Shown one piece after another: positions 1 to 10,941 of a stretch of 64,000 bases of DNA (positions within the stretch are counted from its first letter, which is position 1; each line of letters starts with the position of its first letter). A program made the position numbers and the translations under genes. The stretch is from Amylostereum areolatum. Its lineage: Eukaryota > Basidiomycota > Agaricomycetes > Russulales > Stereaceae. The stretch covers positions 806,001 through 870,000 of the forward strand of contig SAXG01000007.1 of assembly GCA_012932865.1 (NCBI GenBank), read 5' to 3'. Below the pieces are notes generated by a model. That model was not told where the DNA came from, made no database searches, and saw only the letters and a program-made list of their open reading frames with translations.

Positions 1-330
1 ACAAGCCTCCAAATCTGCGTCGTCGAACACGATGCTCGAACCCCTGCCGCCCAATTGGAGCGCATTTTCCTCCAGGTTTGACTTGGCCGCGAACCTCTTG
101 GACCTTGGATCCGATGAGGGTTAACCCCGTGAACGCAACCCTGTCGATGGATACGTCCCGTACCCGACCGCGATGTTTACCGCGCCCGGCAGGGATCCGG
201 CTCGACTAGTCTCTCGTGGAGAGCCTGCAGGGTTCAAACAGAAGGTAGTTAGCCTCGACCACGACTTCAAGTTCCGCCATCCGTAGCGCGTTCAGCGGAG
301 TGGACTATGCAGGTCCCAGGACGGCTTCAG
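1..330 (-). pseudogene. Aldehyde dehydrogenase relic, cut by window edge
   Basis: Read on the minus strand, short blocks match the cofactor-binding core of NAD(P)-dependent aldehyde dehydrogenases. In order they are TPLNALRMAEL (about 300-260), PGAVNIAVGYG (about 195-160), DRVAFTGLTLIGSKVQE (about 155-100), and LGGRGSSIVFDDADLEAC near base 1. The blocks fall in different frames with no splice sites between the last two. The stretch between GYG and DRVAF is shortened, and the usual FTGS reads FTGL. A splice acceptor just before the PGAVN exon suggests a once-normal gene. The catalytic Cys and Glu region would lie beyond the left edge. I read it as a decayed copy; an assembly error is the alternative. 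Confidence 0.55.
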
Positions 331-880
331 CGCCTGCAAGACTGTACGGACCCCCGCCGCGAGTGCGGGACCTAGTCTCGCGCGACATCGTTCCGACTGG
401 TGAGTAATATGTTAGCATGGGAAGTCAGGGGAGGCTGAGGTGGCGTCAGGGGTGCCAACAAGGCGTAGCGGGGTATGAGATGGGGGCAGGAAGGAAAAGA
501 CGCGTACTTACGGGTAACGGCGGAGCTTTCCGTGGTATAGCCTGGCCACACCTGGCCACACACGCCGACGGGATCGCTCCGAGTATACAAGCAGTAGCTT
601 CGCCTCACACGATCTGTCATTCCTGTCCAACCTGTGTCCGTCCATCGTACGTGGACTGTCGTAGAGTGTAAGGAGGGTCGACTTACTTGCCAGAATGAGT
701 GTTGCAACGTGATCTTTGGGCACTTACGTAAGCACAGGCTTCAAGTAAGTATCCGGCGGGATGCGTCGACCTTCACCAGCCCTCAACCACCGATAGCATC
801 TCATCTGTCCCCCTTTCTCAGATCGCATCGCATTCGTCTGCCTCGAATATACTCGATTTGATGACTAGTGAGGCGCTCTT
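331..880. other. No recognisable gene
   Basis: Short open frames occur on both strands but none shows a recognisable motif or coherent exon chain. It may hold the rest of the decayed dehydrogenase and the 5' region of the downstream ChaC-type gene. Confidence 0.4.
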
Positions 881-2157
881 CAGGCTGCAGGGGCCTTTCG
901 AAAGGAACGTCGAGCGCGGCAGCTCACCGCTAATACAAAGCGATCAGGCCCTACGAATCCACAACCGACGGCATCCAAGCCTTACATCGTGTTCGGATAC
1001 GGCTCGCTCATATTTAAGGTAAATGACCTGGTATTGGATCGAAGATCTGTGGGATTAAATGTCGAGGGCGCGATGACAGCCTCCGCCACACACCATCGCA
1101 CAGAGTGAGTAGCTCTCCCGCCGATATCCGATATCGTGCGACGTGTCCGGAAAACTCACGCGTCTGTGTCAGCTCCAGGGTTTCTAAAAGGTTATGTTCG
1201 TCGCTTCGCGCAGAAATCGCATGACCATCGCGGTACGCCCGAGGTATGGTACCATCCCACAAACGCCTGTCCCATGTGCACGCGACCGACGAGAGGAGCA
1301 GAGCCCAGGACGCGTCGTGACGCTCGTGCACCAGGAAGATTGGAAAGGCTTTTCCGGATCGGTGAGTCTTTTTCCCGGATCCGTCGAGTGTACACGAGGC
1401 TCATGTGGGTGGGTCAGGATCCGTTCCCGCACGAAGATGTGGCTTGGGGCGTAGCTCACACCATCGACCCCGTCTACGCCGCCGAAGTACGGGATTACCT
1501 TGGTGCGCGTCCCCCTCCCTTTGTATCCATGCCCCAAGATGTCAACCTATAGCCGTTAGATTACCGCGAAAAGGCACGCCCCTTCGCTCTCCATTCCACC
1601 GCCTGAATCAGATAGCGAGACCACCCACCAGGACGGTTACACGATGGAACAAGTGGCCGTCTACGGCGTCGTGGACGGGGAGGAGCGCGTGCTCATTCCG
1701 GACGCGATCGTGCGTCCCCCTCATTTTCGTCTCCTAGCACATTCCACATACACTAATCATGCACATGCAGTGTTACGTCGGCCGTAACGACAACCCGTCC
1801 TTCAGTGCGTCTGCCCCCATTTTCTCTTCCCAGCCTCGTCCGCTAACCCGTAACTTAGTCGGGTCGGAACCTCTCGACGACCTCGCCCGCACGATCTGGA
1901 CGTCCGTCGGGCCTTCCGGGCCCAACAAAGTACTGCATAACTTGCCCGTCCCCGTACGGAGCTGACGATCGCGACAAGGAATACTTGTACAACCTTTCCG
2001 CCGCCGTGCGCGCGCTCGCCCCAGAATCTCACGATTCGCACTTATACGCCCTCGAGGTGCGGGAGCTTCCCTCCTTCGGCTGGGTATTGCGATAGAACTG
2101 ACGGAAGTTTTGACACAGACGAGGATACGAGAGCTGGACAGGACGTCGACCGCGTGA
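880..2157 (+). CDS. Gamma-glutamylcyclotransferase, ChaC family (glutathione-degrading)
   Basis: ChaC/GCG1 enzymes act in the cytosol and cleave glutathione to 5-oxoproline and Cys-Gly. The substrate-binding loop VFGYGSLIFK lies at about 990-1018. It is followed by GFLKGYVRRFAQKSHDHRGTPE, the R-V-V-T-L-V strand, EDVAWGVAHTID, the YLDYREKDGYT block with the catalytic-type Glu, and a C-terminal block YVGRNDNPSF...GSEPLDDLA. Exon ends: ..1018, 1080-1104, 1173-1243, 1302-1361, 1418-1502, 1560-1573, 1632-1709, 1771-1804, 1859-1929, 1979-2056, 2119-2157. Exon 1560-1573 has only 14 nt and is followed by a GC-AG intron. The start is unresolved: the first exon frame has no ATG after an in-frame stop near 875, and an ATG at 862 is one frame off. 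An unseen upstream exon or a 5' lesion is possible. Confidence 0.85.
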
Positions 2158-2301
2158 AAGCACGACGGTCCCATAGGATCTGGATAGAATGCAGGCTCTA
2201 CGTAACATTACATGTATATGTAGTATGCGCGCCCGCTCGAAGCGATATAGAGGGAAATGCCAACTAAGCTCGAAAGGAAAACAGGGATACCCAAAGACGT
2301 C

Positions 2302-4510
2302 CTATGTGCGCGGTGACTCGCTGAGCATGGAGCCATAGGAAGGGCCGCCATTGCCCTTGGGGGTCCCCATAACGCTCTCTGGGACAGGGGCGTCGATGAG
2401 TAGGGGCGTTGCCTCTGTCGAGACCGCGCCCGGGCCCGCGTCGGTGTGGCGTCTTTCGCGCTCAACGATCCTAGAAAAATTATCCAGTCAGCGGCAAGGT
2501 GAGAAGAATAGGAGACATACCCGCGCATCACAGCGGCGGTCGTCATGCGCCTCGCGCGACGCTTGCTGATGTTGTCCTCATATCTGTCTGTTTCATCCAC
2601 AATCTCCTCAGAGATGATTTCCTCGATGATGTCTGTGGGAAGGGAAGATTTTAGACACGGTACGAGTGCTGACGAGGGTACGGTAGGCAGTACCTTCGAG
2701 CGTGATGACCCCGATGGCACCACCAGGCGTTCCGGGTGTCGAGCTGACCAAGAGGAGATGGGCACGGCCAGTTTGGCTGGATGGGCAACCTTAAGTAAAG
2801 ATGACAAATGAGGAAGGGGTACGAGCAGGACTTACAAGTAGTCCAGTGCTTGGAAACAGTTGATGGATGGCTTTGCTTCGGGGAGGATTGACAGTCTGAA
2901 ATTGGATACCGGCCAGGCTTGGGCGGGGTCGTACGAAAGCAACTGCGTTCGTTCGTGAGTAGGTCGATATCAAATGCAGAACCGACGCGCACCTTTTTGA
3001 TGAGTAGGAGTCCTATGAAAGCCAAAGGTCGGCCCGGCTCATGGATAGGGAAGCGCGAATATCCGCTAAGGATACTACGAACGCCAACCAGTCAGCGTGG
3101 GACAAACCTGAGTTGCGTATATCGCTTACATATGTTCAAGAGTCTTGGTGTCGAGAATTGTGTCTGATGATAGGGTAACGACGTCCTAAGATGACCAGCG
3201 TCGGTAATGGAGTGAGCTGGAGGGAGGAGGGTTGCCGCACCTTCATTGGTGTCATGATCTCCTCGACATTTTTGGTGTTGAGCTCAAGAACGCCGTTGAG
3301 AATGCTGATCTCGTCGTCGCGCAGGGGCTCTTCCCCCGTCCGATGGAACTGGAGGAAAGACTTGAGCTCGGCCTTTTTGTAGGTGTGCGCCTCGTTGGCG
3401 CCAAGAACGTAGTCGAGCAGCTTCGCCATGGGCCAGGCGATGGGGGCTTATATAAGAGAATCAGAAAAGAGGACGTGGACTATGACGAAGGGTAGGCCCA
3501 CCAAAAAGGTACATGCATGCCAAGACCGCGGGGGCACAAGTGGCGCCTATGGACAGACCGTATCGAACACTGACGGCTTGTGGAATGACTCTGCATTAAA
3601 GTGCGTCAACGAAAGGGGGCGCAGAAAGAAACCAGAGTTCACATACTCGCTGAAGAAACAGAGGACGCAGGGATTCATAGCGCACATGAGTTGGAGACAC
3701 GAATATATGCGCATCAAATCCGAGTGCGTACCCAAAGATGACTGGATGGACCATGAGACAGACCGATATACGGAAGGAAAGAAACCTCACCGATCATGGT
3801 CGTCGAGATTACAACTGCAGCAATGCCCCCTCCAATCTGTGCGAAGTGGATCAGTTTGTGGCAACGTTGGCTCGAGAAAGAGCAACCTACGGCGGAATCC
3901 AGGAAGATGGGGAGACTCTCGTTTACTATCTGGGAGTATTTCAGGAGAGTCAAAGGGAACGCAATGGTGTCATCTCACCACATTTCCGAGCAAGAGGACC
4001 TGTAAAGATGTCATAGGGGGTTAGGCCGAAGGTGCCGGTGAAAGGAAAGTTGAACGCACGACCAACACCCAATGTCGTCCTCTAGTCAGCAATTTCAAGA
4101 CTAGAGCAGAGGCGTTAGCTCGAACCATTGTCGTGGGTGTGCATCACGTACCCTTCTGCGCGTTCCTTTTCTCCTTGTCGTCCTCGGAGGACGACGCGAG
4201 CACACCGAGATGCAGCTCATCGAGCCCCATAAGGCCAAGGGTTAGCCTGACAATGAATTAGCTTTTCCAGTTTCTACACCCACAAGATTCGTTGACATAG
4301 AACATGATTTTGTACTCACCCGGCGAAAACGCCTCCCAGGAGGACAAGCCCTATGCTAATGACCACCTTCGACCAAAATGTTGCGGAGCCTACAGGCTCT
4401 ACCTCTTCGCCTGAAGACTCCGCGATAGCTGCGGCATAACGAATAAAATTGGAAGGAAAGGCGTGGGCAGCCGTCGCAAAAGCAAGGGTGGAGATGGTGG
4501 AGGTTCGCAT
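2302..4510 (-). CDS. Mam3/CNNM-type DUF21-CBS membrane protein
   Basis: Homologues (yeast Mam3, animal CNNM) are vacuolar or plasma-membrane proteins linked to metal-ion homeostasis. The chosen start at 4510 (MRTSTIST) gives a hydrophobic leader. DUF21 follows: FWSKVVISIGLVLLGG, GLTLGLMGLDELHLGVL, VNESLPIFLDSAVGG and VRYGLSIGATCAP. Next come the linker AKLLDYVLG, ELKSFLQFH and the CBS region entry NVEEIMTPMKDVVTL, SGYSRFPIHEPGRP and GAIGVITLEDIIEEIISEEIVDETD. The C-terminal tail is disordered and ends at TAG 2302-2304. About a dozen short introns interrupt it; I spliced most of them and saw no broken frame. A start at 4576 is also open but lacks a leader. It is divergent from MED21. Confidence 0.9.
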
Positions 4511-4716
4511 AAAGGTGGGCAAGTATGGGTCCCCGCTTGGCGCGCTCGGCAGAGCAATTAACGCGTCACAGAGCACGTGACCTGTATCCGAATGCGTGCT
4601 AGTTTTCTTGAAAATCCGGGCGGCGCGTCCCGCCGGTAGCGATTGGGACGAAAGTGCGTCTTGTTAGACAACGACAGGCAGCGTGTTTTGAGCGTGGCTT
4701 CTGCAGGCAGCGCGCG
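4511..4716. promoter_or_regulatory. Divergent promoter between the Mam3-like gene and MED21
   Basis: Only 206 bp separate the two chosen start codons, which point away from each other, so both core promoters must lie here or overlap the 5' ends. I see no clear TATA box. Confidence 0.5.
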
Positions 4717-5383
4717 ATGCTGCAGGAACTCTCCAACATGGATCGAATAACCCAACTCCAGGACGAGATTCAGAACGTGCGTACCTCTCGCACACCTTTA
4801 AAGCTCTCAAAACTGACCACGCACGACGTTTAGCTGCTCACCATCATGTCGAACAGCATCGCCTACCTCACTTCGCGCGCGAACTTCCTGCAAATCAGCG
4901 AGGAAATCCCTGTCACCAAGCAGCGCAACCCGGAAAAGGTCGACACACCTGAGGTTATGGAAGGTGCGTTGTCGTGACGTCGTCTGTTCGCTCGCATGGC
5001 TGAGAGACGCGCTCCACAGCGAACAAGAAGGAGCTGGTGCAAGATCTCGTGGTCAAGGCGAAACAGGTCGAATACTTGATCCAATCTTTGCCTCAGCCGG
5101 AACCAGAAGAGGCGCAGGTACGTGTTACGCCCATCTCCTCCCTACGCCACTAACTTCGACGGGTCATCAAGGCTGAGAGGCTAGCGCGACTGGAGGACCA
5201 GATGCAGGAGGCGAACGCGGAGTACATCGTCGCCGTGGCCCGCGCGAGTGCGTTTTCACGTTTCTTTCTTCTCGCTCTCCTGCTCAATCTTCATCTTGTC
5301 CAGAAGCCCTCCATGCACAAATCAGCGAAGTCCTAAAAGACATCCTGAGCGAGAACGAGTTTGCCGCGGAGAAACCTGGATAG
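4717..5383 (+). CDS. MED21: Mediator complex subunit 21 (MED21/Srb7)
   Basis: MED21 pairs with MED7 in the middle module of Mediator, which links transcription activators to RNA polymerase II in the nucleus. Five exons (4717-4776, 4834-4963, 5020-5117, 5172-5247, 5304-5383) splice to 147 aa, close to the family length. Matching blocks are MDRITQLQDEIQN, LLTIMSNSIAYLTSRANF, PVTKQRNPEK, KKELVQDLVVKAKQVEYLI and an Ala/Glu-rich coiled-coil end (ARLEDQMQEANAEYI...HAQISEVL). The exon lengths add to a clean frame of 444 nt. The first ATG gives the usual MLQELS start. Confidence 0.95.
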
Positions 5384-5924
5384 CGAGAAGGCACGTATAT
5401 AGCGATGTATCCTATACTCCCGCTAATTTCTGAGTACAGAAGCACGTCTGTCCTGACCTGCGAGGCATCCAGCCTGCACCCAGCGGTTATTCCTGCCCCG
5501 GGCCCGCCTCTACAAAACGGGCGCTCTGGCGCCTCCGACTCCTTCGCATTTACCATGCGCGTCAACGCCTTGGTCCTTCGGGCAAACTTCACCTCTCGAT
5601 CGAGTCCTCGCGTCGTCGACTTCATTCTTACCCACGGTCAAGGCTCTCAAGCGATGTGCGTTGGTAATATGAAACGAGCAATGTTGTTCGATGTAAATTG
5701 TAGGTATCCTTAGGGGAATCAATCTCAGTCTGCGTTTTCATCGCTCCTGGTGGGGTCCCTTATCAGAGTTATGGCATTCCTTCAACGGTCAAAACCCCAA
5801 TCCGACAGCGCTTCATTACTCTCCACTGCGGATCACTCCTTTTATCCTAAGATCCTACCAGGACTACTTATACACGGCCTCATGGCGCGCCATTCTTCAC
5901 ACCCCCACCCACTGACAGCCGTCC
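5384..5924. other. MED21 3' region and receptor 5' region
   Basis: Between the MED21 stop and the receptor start I see no supported gene. Short open frames on both strands here lack recognisable motifs or splice support. I looked for a small CaaX-type pheromone precursor and did not find a convincing one. Confidence 0.4.
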
Positions 5925-7343
5925 ATGTATCTCGTATACCCCCTCATCCCCGTCGCAAGCTTCATCTCCTCGGTTTTGATCATCGTCACCCTCCTCACCA
6001 GCACGCGTCAGTCATGGAACACCGGAGTAGTCATGTACGGTGCATGGCAGGCCATTGCGCTCTTTCTCCAAGGCATCGGGTCAACCGTCTGGGCGCACGA
6101 TGCTAAGGTGCGCGCGCCCGTGTGGTGCGACATATGTGCGTCCTCCTTTTCCATCTATCCCGCGGAAGGCAGCTGAACGGGATATCTAATAGCGACACAC
6201 ATCGACGTTGGTTCCATCGTGGCCATCCCGGCATGCTCTTTGGTCATCACCCATCGACTGTACAAAGTTATCCGGCGCAATAGCCTGGAGCCGCCGAGCA
6301 AAGAGGAGGTGATTCGTGGTCCACTGGCCTTGCGTACTTTCAGCTGACCGACGTCATCAGCGACGGAAGGCGCTCTTCTTCGACCTGTCTTTGACCCTTG
6401 GTCTTCCGTTGATCTGTATGGCTTTATGTAGGTTCACCTCAGCGCATCCTTTCTCTACCAGATGTTGACTACAGAACAGACTATGTCGTTCAAGACAAGC
6501 GCTTTCAAGTGATTCAAGGTCGCGGTTGCGTCGACGCTATCCGAGTCTCTGGCATGACCGTCCTCCTCATCATTGGATGGCCCCTTCTCTTATCCACTAT
6601 ATCTGCTGTATTCTACTGCCGTGAGCCTATTCTGACCTTATCAAAAGACGAAGCACTCACGCCAAACCCTTTTCGTCTTTTCAGCCAAGATCTTACTTCT
6701 TTTCTACCGCCAGCAACGCGATATTCGTACCTACACCACCACCCCAACTCGTTCTCGCTATCTCCGCATTCTCTTCATCGGTCTTCTGGACATCGTGCTC
6801 ACCCTCCCCCTTGGCATCCTTCGCGTCGCCCTCGATATCATTCAAGCCGGTCCCAATTTCGTTTTCTACCCCGGCTTCGCTGCCGTGCACGCCGACTGGG
6901 CGCCGGTCCCCATCCCCCAGTCAAATACGTTTTGGTTCAAGTTCGACATGCTGTATGACGCGTGGACGAATGTGTTGGTCGGGCTGGTGCTGTTCGTGGT
7001 ATTCGGGACGACGGGGGAAGCGAGGGGTGTTTACAAGAGGGTTGGATGGCGCGTGGTCGAGGGGATGGGGTGCGGACGAAGGGGAAGGCAAGGCAAGGAG
7101 AATATGCCGGATATGTCGTTTGAGAGCGGTGAGGTGGAGACGCGGGCGGAGGTTGAGGGGTCTGGGTGAGTCTTTCGTTTCGTTGGCAGAGATGATGCTG
7201 AGAATGTGGATAGGATACATCCATCATTTGTTGTGTCCATCCCTCCCGAAGGCATGCTCGATGACCATGATAAGCCTCCGAGATCGTCGGATGCTAGTGG
7301 CACGTCGGGGGAAGGCGAACGCAGAGATCATACCTTGGTTTAA
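5925..7343 (+). CDS. Ste3-type seven-transmembrane pheromone receptor-like GPCR
   Basis: Six exons (5925-6135, 6193-6308, 6361-6427, 6480-6620, 6685-7165, 7214-7343) give 381 aa. The N-terminus starts directly in a membrane helix (YLVYPLIPVASFISSVLIIV). Successive hydrophobic segments follow: MYGAWQAIALFLQGI, DVGSIVAIPACSLVI, LFFDLSLTLGLPLICMALY, VLLIIGWPLLLSTISAVFY, YLRILFIGLLDIVLTLPLG and NVLVGLVLFVVFG. The PVWCDI motif before helix 3 and VVQ..RF..I...GC in the loop after helix 4 are Ste3-family marks. The tail is charged and disordered. Such receptors signal through a heterotrimeric G protein at the plasma membrane. Agaricomycetes carry both mating-type and non-mating-type paralogues. With no pheromone gene seen beside it, I cannot assign it to a mating locus. 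Confidence 0.88.
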
Positions 7344-8381
7344 CTTGGACGCTTGGTCCATAATCCTGCCGATGGTGAGCGTATCTCTTTCGAGTGATTG
7401 GAGTTGCTGCTAACGTCTGCGTTATAGTACACGTACTTGAATCTTGACAATGTTGTTCGCATTACCGTCGAAAATTGCATTCGTCTTTCCGTCCACCCGT
7501 GCCTTGCCCCTTTTCGTTCGGCAGACTCTTTATAAACTGCAGAACGCCCTCGATACTCCCGAGAAGGCCTGCCTAAACATATCCTCAGACGCAAATGTAA
7601 AGAGGTAAAGAGGTGCGGTAGAACTCGCTCGTATCCTGTCGATGCTGAACGTGGTCTGAGTGTAGCAATGCTCGAGAGAATTGAAAGCTCGCCCGACTCA
7701 AGCCAACCCAGGACAGCCCAGGACCCAAACTCCACACGTCTAGGCCGTCCTTATTTCAGCACATTAATAGACCTTAATCGGTTGCGAGGGATGTTCGATC
7801 GCAAGGGTCGATTGACCTGCCCGATGCCGTTTGTCATCGATGTCGGTGGGTACACGATTTACATCCGTGCACCAGAGACTTTCAGTTTCTCTGGGAAAGC
7901 CACCACTCTGACAAGCCGTGCTTCAATTCTCCTTCCAGAATAGTTGTCGAAGGCCATGTCCGTTCACATATTGCAACGCCCTCAAGCAGATGTGGTGAAC
8001 TCTCCGCCATCGTGCTACGTGATTGAACATTGCTACGAGTGACGGCTATTACATCCTGGCCCGTCAGGCGGGCCGGCGGGCGGCCTCGAATTTGCAACAG
8101 TCAAAAGTTTTCACCCGGGTCGGGACTCCCTCGTGCCCCTGCAGGAGAAGGAGGGGTGTGTCTCACCTGTATGTATATCATCGTTTTTTACCTTCGAAAG
8201 TTCGACAGATCCCGGTATGGCATAGCTGGCCATTGGCCGACGGCGGTTTGTCGCCAACGTCAGCCCGAACGTTGCGCTAGGCCCCGAGAGCCCCGAATCG
8301 CAAAATCATTTACGGGGTCGTTATAACTGACGGGGGTGACGGGCGTGGAGGGCTGTTGTCCCTCCCCTACACCATCGAGCA
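7344..8381. other. No supported gene
   Basis: About 1 kb between the receptor and the DUF6534 gene. A 91-codon frame at 7668-7943 and an overlapping antisense frame show no known motif. It is likely the 3' region of the receptor plus the promoter of the next gene. A CaaX pheromone precursor was looked for by eye and not found. Confidence 0.35.
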
Positions 8382-10374
8382 ATGGCAGGAATAGCCGTGG
8401 AAGAAGTGTCGCTGACGGATCCCAAGAACATCCATGGGACCTGGGGAGCCATGTTCATCGGAGTCATCATCTCTGTGATGTGAGTCGTCTTGGGAGGATT
8501 CTCCTCGACGTGACAAGGCTGACAGTGCGCCTGTGCTCAGGCTTTATGGAAGTTGGTGATATCTATCAAGCTCGTCGGGTCGCTGCGCTGACGGATCTCC
8601 AGCGACGTGTCTACAAGCATGGAACTACTTCATCAGGTACTATAGGGACCCTCTGTATCTGAAGGCACTGGTGCGTAGTAGTCGTACGCTGTATCCGCTC
8701 GCGTGATTCCTAACGAGTTCAAAGGCTGTGGCCGTGCTGGTCACGGACACCGTCCACCAAATCCTAATCATCCATGTCGGTACGTCGGCGCGGCTTCCTC
8801 TCCCTTCACGTCCACATTAGTTATCTTTCAGTCTACACATATCTGGTCACGAACTACGGCAATCCGGCGTTTCTCAACCAGTTGATTTGGTGCGTCATGA
8901 CCGACCATTGGCTTGTGCACTCCTCATGATCTTTTCTATCCTATCAGGAGCGTCATGGTGCGTCGTGTTGACTTCTTGTATGTGCATCGAGCAAGTCCCT
9001 AACTCATCAATCGATTAGGTGGAGGTTATATTTAACGTGAGCCTGCCTTGCCTTGCATGTGTACCCACATCCTGAAGATGTCCATAGGGAATGACGGCAT
9101 TCTTGGTTCAAGGGTGATCACCCTCAACATCGTCCGGGTGTGACAATATTGATTCTTCCTTTCATACAGCTTCTTCGTTGGACGTCTGTGGACCCGTGAG
9201 GACATTCGTCGCTTCCTTACCTTACGTTTGATTTAATGTAGCATCCATAGTCAACCACCGGAAACCCCTCTTGCCAACACTCGTGGTACGCATTCACGAC
9301 GCTTGACAGATCGTCGCTGACATTCCGTTCCAGGGTATCTCGGTCTTAGCCCAGTTCGGTGCGCACGAACTGTATCCCTTCCTTCGCGAGTACTAACAAC
9401 GCATACGCTCATCTTTTGCACAGCCCTGCATTTTGGTAAGCAGAACATCGTTCCCCCATGAAGATGATCGCACCTTAACACGACAACTCTAGTATATGCG
9501 GGTATAGGGTGCGCACATCGATCGTCTCCGTTCTTGTTATGTATCGACCGGTGACACGTCTTAGCCTTCAATGGAACACAGTGGAAGGATTTCGACACGT
9601 CAAGGTATGTACAATGTGATGTGTCTTCTCAGCTTCCCGTCCTCAACGCAATCTACCAGCGCATATCTGTTTCCATCAATGGGCTCACTGCATTTACGGA
9701 CATCATTATCACACTCTCATTGTGCTATCTTCTGCATAAGTCACGCACAGGATTCAAGGGGTAACCTCGTCTCTACCTGTCCCTTTTTTGCATTCTGACG
9801 TTATGCATGGCCTTTCATAGGACTGACACTCTTGTCACTCGTTTGGTATGCCGTCGCGCTAGCTATTGGCATGGATTAGGGCGGATGCTGAGATGGGTTC
9901 CCAGATCATCTTTACCATCAACACTGGGCTGCTGACCAGGTGAGCATCATCTCTACGCCAACACGACGTTTCGACTGACGGCGCCTTCATAGTCTCGACG
10001 CTGGTCTTTCTTTCATACTTGTATGTTCATTCATCGAGTTTTCCCTCTTTCTAACACTGAGGCCGTTCTCGCCAGTTCTGTACTTGCCTTCAAGTTCTCC
10101 AGAACTGTTTTTGTTTTCATTGACGGGCCCTTCTTACAGTGACAAAACCGGACACCCTCATCTATATGTCCTTCTATCTGTTCATCGGTAGACGTACGTA
10201 TTCATCCGTGCTCTCCTCTCCGGGCTCTCTTCACCACCGTTACAGTATACTCCAACTCGTTCTTCGCCACCCTCAATGCGCGCGCATCTCTCCGCGGTCT
10301 CGGTGCATTAAGCTACGAAAGCAATACTTCGCGCACCCACTCCGAGGCCGACATGCCAGGCCCGAACACGGTTA
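8382..10374 (+). pseudogene. DUF6534 membrane protein gene, 5' part, split by transposon
   Basis: DUF6534 proteins are basidiomycete-specific multi-pass membrane proteins of unknown function. Starting at ATG 8382, many small exons splice into typical blocks: WGAMFIGVIISVMLYG, YFIRYYRDPLYLKAL, AVAVLVTDTVHQILIIH, YTYLVTNYGNPAF, VEVIFNGMTAFLVQ, FFVGRLWTLS, GLTAFTDIIITLSLCYLL, PDTLIYMSFYLFIGRLYSN and NSFFATLNARASLRG. The frame holds up to the TA target site at 10373-10374, inside the cytosolic tail. There a 4,021-bp transposon begins; the native tail resumes at 14396. The frame runs on into the transposon to a stop at 10583, so the disrupted gene could still make all membrane helices plus a roughly 70-residue foreign tail. 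Confidence 0.85.
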
Positions 10375-10443
10375 CAGCCGTTTGCATAACCGACTGGAAT
10401 CCGCGCGTCGAGAAACTTGTTTGTCAGAGCCAAACATTGCCTT
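10375..10443 (+). repeat. Left terminal inverted repeat, copy 1
   Basis: 69 bp, an exact inverted match to 14327-14395. Identity stops at 10444, where the two ends diverge. It starts immediately after the TA duplication. Confidence 0.92.
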
Positions 10444-10941
10444 ATTGGGAGTGCTTATCACATTCGTCACGCAGTGACTCATTTGTGACTTCGTGCTGTT
10501 CAGGAGCGGGCTTCCTGATCTTTGCGATGACCATTGACGACATGTTCCATCTACTTTCCACCCAAATGACCTCTCCAGAGTGATCAACACTCTCCGTGTC
10601 GGGCTTCGGGAGTCATGAAAACTCCTCATAGCTGGCCTAGAAGCCTTCAATACCCTGAAAAACCTCAACAACGAGCACAGACCACCCTTGTTGCTTGGAT
10701 ACTCGGTGAGTGAGGAGTCGGGAGCCTCGGAGACGTCCCCCTCGTGGTCTTGGATGCTTACACTTAATTTGGATCTCTCTAGAAACCAAAACTGCGCATG
10801 ATTGAAGGGCAACAACGAGGGTGGGATTCTGGTGGATGACAGGAGCACGGCGAAGTTGCGGTGAAGTTGGCGAAGATGATAAAAAGCCTCGGGTTTTGAG
10901 CTTGTGAGTTCCATCCCCATCTTTTTCCCGCTCCCTCCCTC

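Noticed and set aside
5384..8381. Mating pheromone precursor near the Ste3-like receptor
   Set aside because: No short frame with a CaaX end that I could defend by eye; left as a search to run.
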